A stretch of 64,000 nt of DNA from Favolaschia claudopus (lineage: Eukaryota; Basidiomycota; Agaricomycetes; Agaricales; Mycenaceae), in the NCBI GenBank assembly GCA_037176885.1, contig JAWWNJ010000115.1, positions 310,001 to 374,000 of the forward strand, in the 5' to 3' direction. A program made the position numbers and the translations under genes. Positions 1-12,400 of this stretch are shown here, piece by piece. The notes beneath the pieces are model-generated. The model was not told where the DNA came from. It made no database searches and saw only the letters and a list, made by a program, of their open reading frames with translations. How positions within the stretch are numbered: position 1 is the stretch's first letter; each line of letters starts with the position of its first letter.

Positions 1-3000
1 GTAAAAATTGTTGGTTTGAATTCACCCTTGCTGGCAAGTTGGGAGTGAAATTAATTCGATGCATCGACTGCTTGGGTCTGGTTTCCACAGAGTGCGAGGA
101 CTCTTCAGCTGCTGATGCTGCCCACCTCAGGCAAAAAGGCCACTCACTTGCTGAGGCCTGAGGCGCGGGAAAGGGGGGAGAATGAGAAGGAACGAAATCA
201 AGATGCACAACCCCTGTCTAAGAAAAGTCCAGTTGATGAGAACACGACTGATCTCCTGTTGGCGCTGTCATTTACGCCACTGGCGCTCAAAATCGATTCG
301 GATGAACATCTTCGGCAGTAATTATCTATATCAAATCTCACCCACTTTACAAGTCTTTAGAGTTAGCAAATATGTATAAATCAACAAAAACATACAATGG
401 CTGACAATCGCCACAGGTAACCAACATTAGATAGGATGCGTAGTTTGAAAACCCGTCCGTCAATTGTGTGCGTCTTCCGAGGCCAATTCCGATGGAAGAT
501 ATCCACCAAGGCCGGGTGTGAATGAGGCGGAAGAGATTACGTTCCGACAGACAGTCCTCCGTGCCCACCGGCGTCCGTTCAATCCATTTTAGGCATGCGT
601 CAATTACGTCGAGAAAGCACAGAAATAACCGCATTCTTCCCGACGAGTACGAATTCCGAGTACCATGGAAAAGGTGCAATGCTGGGAAGACTGGCGCTGA
701 ATAGCCATATTCTCCCTGACATGTACGAGTTCCGAGTTTCATGGAAATGATGCAGCGTTGGATGCAATTTCCGTAAGGGCGCCGGGTGGTTCGGGGTGAG
801 TGAAGACCTCGTGTAACATTCAAATCATCGGTGTCGACATCGGCGGAGAGCTTGCCTGCGGAGAGCGTACTTCTCCAAGAACCTGGCACAGTCCATTCAT
901 GAAGTTCATGACCTCATCTCTCTCCTTCCATCAAGGGCGTCAGCAAACAAGATGGTAAGACCTCCTCCCCCATAACAACACTGCGCCGCCCGAGGATCTG
1001 CACTACGTCCGGAATTGCGATGTGGGGTGAAAGAGAAGCAATCATGCAGCACTGGTGCTACCACGAGCGAGGTACTGGATTTGCCCCGTCTATACATCCC
1101 AGATGTACGAGCCACTGGGTGGAAGCTAAATACCCCGAGGTAGAGGCGAGGAAATGAGTAGGTGTCGGTATGCGATGCCGAGACGCTACCACAAGCGGAA
1201 TATCGACGCTTCCCCCCGACAACGGAAAACATGCTCCATAACGCTCAAGGTACATTCGGTCCCCTTCAGTTCACCCGTCTGACCTACAAGAGCCCTCGTT
1301 TTCGCCTCCATTACCCCCTCAAAAATCTAAGATCGCATACGATGCGGCGGTGGCGACGGAGAATTCCCGCCGACTTCCCAGCACCGTCATCCCGCAAGAT
1401 GAATTCGAAGATCTTGATAAAGAAAACAGACAACAGCCGCCGTCCCCGTCTCCTCGTCGTGGCGATGATGAGTGCCGATAATCAGCAGTAGGAACGTGAA
1501 ACGGGACAGGCAACACCCCCCTAACCGTGAAAGCAAACACACGACACGATACGGATTGACGCGCGTGTACGTAGCTACTTCTTGGAGGCGCTTCAATATT
1601 CTGGTGCACCCTACACGTCGATGACCACAGCCCGCGACAAGACCATATACCCTCCATCACGCTCCAGGAACGCTAATTCACCTTAACCCATCTGCATCTT
1701 CCTCCGGCTGAGACAGCATCCGATTGCTCCGCAAAAGAACGCGAAGATCTATAAAGAATGAGAATGCCCCCACTCTCCGCCTACGCCATCAGGAAGCATG
1801 GTGATGCTCAAAGATAGGGGCGATTCTAATAATCAATACATGAACGAGGGGGAAGGCATCCGCTGACGGGGACGCAGAAATTGCCCGGAGTTTCGACGTG
1901 AATACGCAGTGTAGTCCCGCGACAAGGAAGAAAGAAAGCGGGATAGCGCCGCCATGATTGGTGCCCATAAGACTCATCGCGTCCCTAACCACCACCCTCA
2001 AATACCACAGCCGCGCTGCACTGATCTTCACACATACACGCAGTACGCCCACGACGGGTCCTAACACGGCGCGTCCAAGATGCCTCCGCGATATCCCAGA
2101 CGAACATACTCGGAACTCCCGACCCGACCTCCAGACGCCCCGCATGCAACGGATGGAACCGCCGTCGAAACCGACGCTACACGAGAAGAAGCGGCCCCAG
2201 CTGCCCGGTGTTTGTCAAGGCTGAGGCTACGCGGTGCGGTTCGTAGGCTGTGGAGGTGCCTCAGACGAGGTTAAGAGTCCAAAGGCGAAGGAGCCGTGAG
2301 TGAATCGCAGTGGCGACGTGTTCGTTCGTCGAGTCGAAGTCGACAGTCCACAAGTCCGTCATCGTCGTATGATCGCGTATATCACAATCCTGGTCGTAGT
2401 CGAAGGCGAGCGTTCAGCGCGACGGGGACGGGCGCACGCCAGCTGGGAGACGGTGGTCGACGATAGCTGAATATTGAGACCGACGGATAAAGCGGCACTG
2501 CATACAGCGGGGCATGGCAGAGCGGCGACAGTGTCGTCGGTATACCGCACGACAGCCGCCCGAGCGCCGGGGAGATGCTGATGCTTGAAAGCTTTGAAGA
2601 TGTGCAAGCACGGGGAACCGGCGAATAGCATATCAAGCTCGACTAAGAGCTCTGTGAGCAGTAGACCAAGATTGAAAACGGGGAGGAACGCGTACCATCT
2701 GCGATGGCGCAGCGAAGAATACCGCCGTTCTCGTGATCGCAAACCCACAGCGGCAGCGGCAGAGAGAGTCTGGGGTGTCCTTGCCGCCGGTCTTGCACGT
2801 GGCAGGAAAGAAGAGCATTAGGGGACGGATGTAGTGGCCCGGTAGCGCTGTCCACGAAACGCGTCTCCACATCCTTGCCATGCGAAGAAAGTATAGTGCG
2901 TCGAGCTTGGGTGGATGTATAAGCATGAGGCTAAGATTAAGAACGGGGAAAAGCGCGTACCATATCCACTCGTCGAGAGTGCGGCCGTTCTCCGAATGGG

Positions 3001-4560
3001 AAAACTACACGCGGCGGCACATGCGTCTGGAGACGAAGACGGGATTCCACGTCATAACAGGCGGGGATGGCTAATGTCGCCGTAGCGCTCTGCTCTCCCC
3101 AGCGGAAGGGTTCCCCGAGAGTCCCGCGGAGGAAACCGATTCGAGTCGCATCAGAGAGCTGGTGCGAACGCCAGCCATCCGCCGCGAGCCGTAGTCGATA
3201 ACCGAGTCACGCCGTACGGATCGTATCTTCTCCCCCCGTGCACACGATAAGGCTACGCGGTCGAAGGGCCAGTGCACGTCTAGCGCCCGCTGCAGAAACA
3301 GATGAGCCGGGTAAAAGAGGGACCCGGGCGCGGGTGCGGGTGGGGTGAACGAAGTGCTAGGATAAGTAAGTATAAGCATGAGGGTCATATTGAGGAGCAC
3401 GGCGAGTGCTCACGGTCACTTCCTTACTTCCCGGTATCCATGCCGGCAGCCACTGCGATGATGAAAACACCAATTTCAAGTTGTGTATGCGATGCTTAGT
3501 ATTCCGGCGGAGACAGTGTTCCCTCACGCGGGAGAGGCCGACGCCGATTCGATGTCGCGATGAGGATCCACAAAAAGGGCTGTGTATCGATGTAAGCATG
3601 AAGGATACAAGGGGGTGGCATGAGTACAAACCAAGTACGCGGTGCGTTATTTGGCATCGAGCTTATGGGTAGATTGTCTTCGACGCAGAGTATAGCCGGT
3701 TATTTCATGGTGGCACGGAGAGAAAGGGTACAAAAAAGCTGCATCGCATTGGAAAGGGTGTTAGCAGAAAGAAGAGCTAGAATATTTAAGGATAGCGTAC
3801 AAGATGTATTGCTCCCAATCTCGAGTACACCGTGAGAGGCAAGCGTGATGTAGACGAAGCGACAGATGAGCAAAGAGAGACGCTTTCAGAATCAGAAAGG
3901 CGGAGAGTGCCCATTCCAAGCCCATTCGAAGAGATAGGCGCGAGTTCCGTCGTACTAAAAAAATATGGTAAATAGAGGAAGGAAATCAGTCGAGTCCAAG
4001 CTCGCCTTGGATGCCCATGAGACGAATTTCGCGTGAGGCGGCAGGAATATTCCCTGGATAAAATGTCTGTATCAATCACTATATTCCTCAGAGAAAGAAT
4101 GTGTGCCAGTGACATACCGAGCGCCGAAGTGATTTCTTTCAAGTCGCAGTACCAGCAGTCCAGCCCGTCACCTGATTCCGTTTGAGACAAGCATCCGCAA
4201 TCAAGGTTGCCGGTGTTTCTTTTTCGGTCGTATATAAGCACTAGAATGCGGAAAATCCAGCAAATTTGGGACCTAATGCAGCCTGAGCCAAAGACCCAAA
4301 TACGGAATCCGCCGGAGTTTTGTCGACGTCGGACGATCTTCTCGAATATAGAGCGGCAAACTAGTGCAGCAGTAGGATATTTGAATGCATTGGGAAGGCG
4401 GACGACCGAGCCGTGCGCATGCAGCGCAGCAAACGACGACATTGAGCGAAAGGAGGAAAGTCTCGAATAGGAAACGCCCTTCAGAAGTCACAAAGCCAAA
4501 CATTGATGATTGGCTTGATCTTTGCTTTCAACCACCAACTCGACGCAGCCACCTGCTTAC
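1..4560. other. Unrecognised, probably decayed non-coding DNA
   Basis: Only short ORFs occur here, on both strands, and none has a motif or composition I recognise. The longest are minus-strand frames at 347-889 and 3,786-4,442. Diverged duplications can be seen: a phrase containing 'aacggggaggaacgcgtacc' near 2,680 recurs as 'aacggggaaaagcgcgtacc' near 2,943. The sequence just left of 4,561 would be the continuation of gene Z, but I cannot follow its reading frame there. No RNA gene was seen. Confidence 0.4.
642..761. repeat. Pair of diverged direct repeats of about 45 bp
   Basis: The segment beginning 'gacgagtacgaattccgagt' at 642 recurs at 718 as 'gacatgtacgagttccgagt'. Both continue with a similar 'catggaaa...atgcagcg/caatgctgg' stretch. 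They are tandem-like, imperfect and of unknown origin. Confidence 0.5.
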
Positions 4561-6183
4561 GCAGACGGACTGAAGTTTTTGCTGCATCTTGCGTAGACCC
4601 TTGTATGAGGGGACATTTGGGACACCGAGTTGTTGTGCGAAATGGATTATGAGGTTCATCTGTGCACTCGTCACACCGCGGGAGCGCGCAAAAAAGGCTC
4701 CCCACAGTTAGATTTTAATTCTAGATATTGAGTTCCAAAAAAAGTTTCTAATATAGTACTTTGATATCAAAGATAAAAGGCTCCCTAAAAGTTCCCCCGA
4801 TTAGTCCGAAACTTAGGTGCAAAACAGGCTTGATCATTTTTGAGATAAAACGGTGCGACTTAAGCGGCCCATTTCGCGCAACTTACACCGGGTATCAGGG
4901 CACCTGATTTTCCCTCCTTTTTCACAGATAATAAAGAGCTGTTTTTGAACCTGTTTTTGAGCCTGATTATTACATATAACAGGCAACATATTGCGGCATT
5001 GGGGCGCAAGATATGGCAAATTTCAAGCTAGGTAAAAGTGGTCCTGATATTTGCATTTTCTTGCGCCCCAATATGGCAAAAATCAAGGCTAAGTAAAAGT
5101 GGGCCTGATATTTGCCATATCTTGCGCCCCAATGCCGCAATATGTTGCCTGTTATATGTAATAATCAGGCTCAAAAACAGGTTCAAAAACAGCTCTTTAT
5201 TATCTGTGAAAAAGGAGGGAAAATCAGGTGCCCTGATACCCGGTGTAAGTTGCGCGAAATGGGCCGCTTAAGTCGCACCGTTTTATCTCAAAAATGATCA
5301 AGCCTGTTTTGCACCTAAGTTTCGGACTAATCGGGGGAACTTTTAGGGAGCCTTTTATCTTTGATATCAAAGTACTATATTAGAAACTTTTTTTGGAACT
5401 CAATATCTAGAATTAAAATCTAACTGTGGGGAGCCTTTTTTGCGCGCTCCCGCAGTGTGCGTGAAGCGACAACGAGGCAGGTTATCCATAATGTCAAGAA
5501 GCATGGCCTGAATGAAACCGTTTAATTCTGATGCACGCTTCTGAGGGTCTAAGTTCACTTACAGGTTTGCTGGGATAAGGAAAATATTCAGAGCTGCTCA
5601 TCGGGTCGTCTTCGATATCATCCTCTTCTCCTTCAGCGTCAATTTTCGGGGAATCAGCTCCCATGAATTGCTCCTCTACGCCGTCCTGATCAAGGTGTGA
5701 TTCTTGATACGCATTAACAAGTATTTGCTCATACTGCTCGCGCAGCATCCTCTGAGTCTCTTCTGGAGTGGGAGCATATTCTGGCTCAGCCCCCAACTCC
5801 CTGATTAATTGAGAGACACTCGGCAGTGGCTGCCACTCAGGGAGGTCAAGATCCATGTCTGTGTCATCCGGTTCGGCCGGAAACATGGCAGGCGGGGCAG
5901 AAGGCAAAGAACTCGAAGAGATGGAAGGGGTTGAAATGGCGCTGGCGTTATAAGCAAGGCTCAGTTGAGCACTTTCCTCCTTTTCGCGAAGCTGGGTGTC
6001 CAGATAATTCTGCCAGCATGTGCTGTGAGTTGCACATTTGAGATGGGTCTTGAGGTTTTTTGTGTGCACCCAGTTTCCGAGGCCAGAAACGCGAGATTCA
6101 CGACATATATTGCATCGCACTCGGGTGTTATCTGGCGTGTACTCGAGAAAGGGAATTATTTCTGTGAGTCTCAACGTCAACAC
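4561..6183 (-). pseudogene. Gene Z: transposon-type protein with Cys/His N-terminus, split by a foldback element
   Basis: Exon 1 (6,183-5,563) encodes about 207 residues. An N-terminal Cys/His segment comes first (C-N-I-C, then H-X6-H and C-A-T-H within residues 24-53), followed by an acidic, Ser/Pro-rich region. A 55-nt intron (5,562-5,508, GTAAGT...CAG) leads in phase 0 to exon 2, which begins AMLLDIMDNLPRCRFT. The reading frame then hits the foldback element at 5,459-4,672. Removing that element and one CGT copy restores the frame as SAQMNLIIHFAQQLGVPN, up to a GTAAGC donor at 4,560. This style of sequence resembles the N-terminus of large agaricomycete transposon proteins, from memory and unchecked. 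Downstream exons are not recognisable, so the copy is probably dead. It is divergent from gene X, with starts 225 bp apart. Confidence 0.6.
4672..5459. mobile_element. 788-bp foldback (long inverted repeat) MITE, CACTA-like ends
   Basis: Arms of about 350 bp (4,672-5,021 and 5,112-5,459) are near-perfect inverted copies around a spacer of about 90 bp. The spacer contains a degenerate tandem copy of the arm's inner end. Termini are CACACCGCGGG on the left and, reverse-complemented, CACACTGCGGG on the right. A 3-bp target duplication CGT (4,669-4,671 and 5,460-5,462) flanks it, the size expected for CACTA elements. The insertion interrupts an exon of gene Z, and excision restores its frame. The two identical 61-codon ORFs in the arms are by-products of the inverted repeat. 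A transcript could fold into a very long hairpin. Confidence 0.9.
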
Positions 6184-6408
6184 TTTTCTCGGCGGTAGGA
6201 ATTACATGATATACCGGCAGGGGGTGCCCAAGTTGGTTTTCTGGGCATTAGGGATTATTTTTTCGATAGGGTGTGCTTGGTTGTGAATGCCACTGGGTTT
6301 CGGAGACGCAATACGATAACGTGACACTTGAGGCGGGATTTAATCTGTCCAAGTCAAGCATCACCAAACATCTTCTGTTTCTCTCCGCACCACCACCTTC
6401 CTCGAACC
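6184..6408. promoter_or_regulatory. Divergent intergenic region between genes Z and X
   Basis: These 225 bp separate the start codons of the minus-strand gene Z and the plus-strand gene X, so they should hold both promoters. No clear TATA box is visible. The layout suggests the two genes belong to one older transposon, which is an inference. Confidence 0.4.
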
Positions 6409-9400
6409 ATGTCCAATCTGACTCTTCAACAACGCACTGCAGCGCGCCAGGCAAGAAGACAACAGCAACAACAGACAGAAAACATCACTCCCAGATCTTC
6501 TTCGCCTCCACCACAGACACCAGGCTTTCCTTCTCGTTTGCCGCTACCTGGCCTGAATGTCAATAACACTCCCAATCCCTTTTCGAGTGGCACAAGTTTG
6601 AATGTCACGGCTCCGACCACTGTTGCCACCCGCCGGTTGATGGGAGAGCGGATCTCTAAGAAGGTCAAGTTGGCAGATAGCTCGCAGGCTGCCTTCATGC
6701 AGTACATTGAGGTGCGTCAAAAGATGCCATCCTTTCACCTTTCTTATGTGTAAACACTGTGGTCGTCAAACCCCGCGAATTTCACGTAGCCAGTTCATCT
6801 AGTTTTTGGGTGAAAGTCCCTGAACAACTAGATGAATTTCGCTACAAAGTTGTGAATTTCATGTACCTATTTTCACCCAGCCTGGCTATGCGAATGGAAC
6901 GTTTCATCAAGTTCATTCACGTAGTTTTGAAGTGGAATCCATTAGATGAAGTAATGAATACATTTTTTCACGGGGTCGGGACACCGTTTGATTTCTTGAT
7001 ATTCACTCAGAAGGTGCTTGTAAATTCGAACAAGAGATAGGTGAAAAACAATACAATTGATCTTAATTACACAAGGTTATTACGACCTGTGCACCCGCTT
7101 CGCCGCCGGCTCCCCGTTGACTTGCTCACCATCGCTGTTGTCGTCCGAGAAGTGGAAGAGGTCGTCTTCCTGATCGTCGTCTGAGTCGGAAGGACGAGGT
7201 CGGCGTTGCGCCGCAGATGACGTGGCCGGGCTTTGGGTAGAAGGGGACGGAGGCGGGGACAGAGAGGGAGAGGTGAATGCGTGGACGGTGCACGGCGTCG
7301 GGGGGCTTTGCGGCTTGTGCCCCCACGCTTCTCGAGTGCCTTGCGTCCGCGATAGGTGTTGGGGTCGTCAACACACCGTCCATATGTCTTGCGGTTACCC
7401 CAATACTCTGCCGTGACGCGCTTGATCGCCCAAGCGTTCTCGAACCGTTTGACCTCTGGGAAATCAGCGCGCACCTGGCAAACTTCATATCAGAAAGTCA
7501 AGAAATAAATAAATGGTATAAGCACGCACCACGTTGATCGCCCTGAGCTTCTTCTTGTCATCTTGGGCTTTCCAGTTCTTGTCCCAGTCAAGTCGCGCGG
7601 CAATTACACTGTGGCGAACACAGGACTGTAGAATAGATGAGGAGATACATAAATAAGGGAAATTCAAGACACACCCTGAACGCGTTCCATCTCGGCTTAT
7701 TGAAGCCGAGTTCTTGTCGCAGGTCCTCCATCTTAACTTCAGAGATGTTCTGGGGTTGAGGAACGAGGGGTGTGGACTCGTCGCCAGCATTTTCGGGGGC
7801 GGGGGATTGTCTTGACGTTCCCGAAGCTGGGCACACTCTGCTTTCGAGCGTGCAAGTTCATCTAAGCAATGTGAGATGAAATTCAATACAGAGAATAAAA
7901 AGTGCACCTTCGAGCCGGTGAATGCGAGCAGCATCGTCGTCTCCTGCATTAGCACCACCCGAGTCATTGTTGTGATGAGCATCTTGAAGAGGCGGCCGAT
8001 TAGTGGAAGCGCGGGACGATCTTGTTTTTTTGATCGATGTGGGGGGTCATTTTCGTCTCTGCGAGCGCTGGGATTGTTGGGCATTATGGAGGGGATGAAT
8101 GGAGAGCACTCACCCGCTGCCTTGGCCTTTATGAGTCTTGCAAGAGGGCTAAGCGATGGAGCTATGGAGCCACCATGACGACTCGGCGCAGCCGATTCCG
8201 CCGCCTTCAACACATTGGGAAAGCTCGAGGAGGTGAAACCATCGAGTCGAGTGATTATACAAGTGAATAGATACGTCGAGGATGAGGTGCTGGACAATGT
8301 TGGTGGCGTGCTGCCCTTCGTTGTGGGCGTTGAGGAAGAGCGACGATGCTGCTGTGACTGTGACGTCACCAATGACATCAGCGCAGTCTCGCTCCCGTGA
8401 CTGCAGGACTTGGGCAATTTCGACGCATTCTGGCCTACCCTTTGCCTGTAACTCGCTAGAATAACGTGTCGACACTCTATGGACTATGCCCTACTGCCCC
8501 TGCTGCGGTGAACCCAATCTCCCGCGTGCTACAAAGACACGCCATCTTCGGGCTGCGGGATGGAAGAATATTAAGAACTACGTCGGAAAACACGGCGAAC
8601 AACTCACTTCGCGCCTCCTGGACCGGTTTCACAAACGAGCACAGTCGAGAAGGGACGACTCAGACGGCGAGGATGATCGTCCGAGTAAAATTCGGAGGCG
8701 AGGTGCGTGGATTGCCAATGGATTGCCGCTTATCAAAGTCATTGAATATGTGTCGACTTTTGATACTCTAGACACTACCGACTCGCCGTCTCACCCTCTC
8801 TTGGAGCCGGGGGAGGATCCCCAAGACTCTGGCTGCGAGATGCCCCCCGTGGACGACTCAGCCGCCAACATCGATGATATTAACGGTGCTTTGCGGTCTG
8901 TATCACAGACAACTCGGCCCCGGCTTTTGTCTTCAGACAGCGAAAGTAGCAGTAGCGAGGATGATCCTGATGATGAAGCTGCACCTCCACTCACAACGGT
9001 CGACATTGACGAGCTCGACGAGACTGCCGATCCAGAGCTCGAGGAGGAGCTGCTCCGGCATGTCGAGTTGAATCCTTATGAGTTGTTGGAAGGCCAGCTC
9101 GAATCTGAGGAGAGCCAGCGGTCCCGAGGTGTGTCTTGACCATATTCCCCGTTACTATTGGCTCACGCTATCAAGATTCACGTCTCACAGAAACAGCAAT
9201 GAATGCCATCCGCGCTCATAATCTCAAGGTCTCTATTGATCTCGGTGCTCGCGCATATACGAAAACGAAGTGCGCCTTTCCACAGCTCAAAGATCTCCCT
9301 TCTCTGGCGCAGCTGCAGTCCGAAATCACCTTCCTGTCTGGCGTAAAGCCCGTCCGCTACGATTGTTGTACCAACTCCTGCTGCTGCTTCGTTGGTCCTT

Positions 9401-12400
9401 ACGCCGACTTGGACACTTGCCCATATTGCGACTCTGCTCGTTACGACTCACGCCATCGACCTCGGGCCACATTTGACTATCTTCCTCTCATCCCACGGCT
9501 CAAAGCTATGTTCGCCGACAAGGACATGTGCAACAAGCTTGGTTATCGGGCCCGTTTTGAATCGGACAGTCGCAAGATACGTGACATTTTCAATTCTTTT
9601 CATTACCAACGTCTCCTTAAACACCATGTACGCGTTGAAGGCGAGGTTTTCTCGCACATGTTCTTTGACCAAGACTCGGACGTTGCAATGGGACTCAGCG
9701 CCGATGGTGTCTGCCCCTTCAAGAACCGCAAAGCGACGTGCTGGCCGCTTATTGGAATTTTATATAACCTCCCACCCGAGCTTCGTTTCCTCCTCGAGGA
9801 AGTCCTTTGCTTTGGGGTTATTCCTGGGCCACACGAGCCGAAGGATATTGACTCTATGCCAGCATGGCAAAATTAATGCGGGATGCGCGGCGCCAATGCC
9901 ATTCATCCCTGCCGCACTTGTAAGATCGAAGGTGTCCGGGATGTTGATGGTGGAGGAAAGACGTACTATGTACCTCTCCAGCGACCCAATGGAACGTCGT
10001 ACGATCTGTGGCATCTTCCCCTTCGATCTCACGACGAGTTTATTGACGAAGCTCTTGCGGTTGATTCTGCTCGAACTGATGCAGAGGCAGAACGGCGAGG
10101 AAAGGCTAGCGGGATTAATGGACTGCCTGTTCTTGCGACACTTTCTAGCCTCTCCTTTCCCCATTCCTTTGGTCACGATCTCATGCATCTGGTTCCCGAG
10201 AACGCGTTCAGCAACATGATCTCACTGTGGACTGGCGCTTACAAGGGACTCGACTGTGGCTCGGAGGATTACGAGCTCTCTCCCGACGTTATTGAGGAGA
10301 TTGGAGCGGAGTGTATGGCAGCGGGGGACACAACACCAGCAGCGTTTGGTGCGCGGGTTCCCAATCTAGCGACTCAGCGGCATTACTTTACTGCTGAGTC
10401 CTACACTCTTTTTGCAACAATGGTCGGGCCCGTTGTTCTGCGGAATCAGTTTGCAAAGCAGAAATACTATCGCCACTACATCGAGCTAGCGGGTATCTTT
10501 AATGATTGCTTGCAAATGTCCATCGACCGCGAGTATGTTGAAGTGACACTTCGCCGACGTATCATTGAATGGGTCGAGAAATTCGAAAAGTAAGCTCTCG
10601 CTTATGTCGGCTTCGTCTGACCTTGTTCATCCGTTTTTAACAGATATTATTATCAATACAATCCCCACCGCCTCTCAACTCGTGTGCTAACAATCCATGC
10701 TCTGCTACACATCCCCGACGACATCTTGAACGCTGGTCCCATGTGGTGCTACTGGAATTATATTACAGAGCGCTATGTTGGGTACCTAGTTCGAAGCAGC
10801 AAGAGTCCGTAAGAATCCATACGCGAGCTTTGCGCGGCGCATTCGCGAGATAGCACAGAACAACGCTATCAAGTTAACTTATCATCTTCGTGATGAGTTG
10901 GACTTGTCTGATTCTCGCGAGGAGGACAAGACGGGGCATTCCTTGGACCACTGTAAGTTCATGATCATTGAACTATATTATTCGGGGAAATTTATCGATT
11001 CTTAGACCCTCAAATCTGTGTTCTTCGCCCACATCTACGTGGTGATGTTGCTTGATCGACTCGAAAAATTATCTTCTTTTGTCTTTTGATGTTGATGAAG
11101 ATTGTGCCCGCGCAATCGTGCCGTCCGAGATGTCGCATTGGGGTAAGGTTTCCTTCCTTGGTGGCGGCGACAAGATCAGGGGCGCAGAGTTGGTTGCTTA
11201 CTCCAAGAAAAATATGACACGAGATGCTTCCTTTATAAAGGTTCGTCTGCCTTTGTGCCCCGCTAAAATCAATTTCTAATTCTCGTGATGTAGTATTTTC
11301 ACCAAGTTGATAAAAACGCGAGACATCGGCGAATGCCAGTTGTGCTCTGAGCGGCATTTCGCATACGGTCAACTGTTGCGAATAGTTGAATTCCTTGCCG
11401 ACCTCCCGACCATCGTGAATGACGAGGGCGAGATCACTCAGAAGCCTGCTACACTACTCCTTGCTGTCATCGGCCCGGTCAAACTCCTTGCCCAGAGTAA
11501 GACTCTCAGTACACCCTATTACCGGGAGGGCGACTTTGCACCCATCGTGTCACAAACTGGCCAGTGTGTGGGTGTTTGTGGGTGTCCTGGTATGATATGG
11601 ACAAGGGAGGAAAGGAAGGAGGGGTTGGGTGTCCTGGTAAGAAGTGGACAAGGGGGGGGGGAGTTGACCAGTGAAGATGATAAAATAAAAAGGCTAAGGT
11701 ACATGAGTGGAGAAGGGCCTCCTTATATACTAACTACCTGAGTCAGTAAGAGTCACAACAAGTCAGAATGGAAATGAGTCAAGTGGAGTCATGCACAGCT
11801 ATAAAGCTGTTCAAGGCTATGTTCCTGCACTGCAACCAAGGCTATGTGGAAAAGCTATGTCAACAGCTGTGCAGTAGCTCTGAAACATGTTCCAGGGGGA
11901 TTCTAGAAGGGTGTTAGTCACGTGGTCAGGAATGAAAAGGTCACATGATGGAAACAACAAGTCAAGTTGTGACACATCGAAGTCATCGACGTTGATGATA
12001 TTAGCTGTCTCGTGTCGCGTATTCCGGATCATGGGCCTGGGACGAAAAGATGGTGCTTGTGGGAGCGTAAAGATGCAATGGGAGTGTCGGATGACATGGA
12101 CTAATTCTTTGTATGAACACAAACCCGAGCATAGATTCATAAATTTTATTTCACGCAGTTTATACTTTGCCGAATTCATGTACTTCTATTCAACCAATAT
12201 TCAAGTGAAATTCACGTAGTTCTCTGCCGTCAACTCAAGTACGTGAATCAACTAGGTGAATTTACAACTAGGTGAATCTGAATTCACCCATAAACCCCGC
12301 GAAACGTGGAATTCATGCACCGGTTGCGTGAAAGTCGCAGGGTTTGACGACCACAGTGTAAACACTTCCCAGACTCCGAGCCAGGAAGAGCGCGACACTC

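Larger units (their letters stand above)
6755..12358 (+). mobile_element. CACTA (EnSpm-type) DNA transposon, decayed
   Basis: Terminal inverted repeats begin CACTGTGGTCGTCAAACCC at 6,755; the reverse complement of the right end (to 12,358) matches, diverging after CACTGTGGTCGTCAAACCC. A 4-bp direct repeat TAAA flanks it (6,751-6,754 and 12,359-12,362), whereas CACTA duplications are usually 3 bp. Subterminal regions hold many copies of a word like AACTAGRTGAATTT or GAATTTCACGTA on both sides, typical transposase-binding repeats. It encodes a Tnp2-like transposase on plus and a second gene on minus, divergently arranged around 8,420-8,486. A solo LTR lies inside it. Confidence 0.88.

Noticed and set aside
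347..889. 180-codon minus-strand ORF, and a 218-codon one at 3,786-4,442
   Set aside because: No motif, no intron/exon support, odd composition; more likely chance frames in decayed DNA.
4834..5297. Two identical 61-codon ORFs on opposite strands
   Set aside because: They are the two arms of the foldback element read in mirror image; no other evidence of coding.
5541..5562. A 22-nt intron in gene Z
   Set aside because: Too short; the 55-nt choice ending at 5,508 keeps phase and gives a better protein join.
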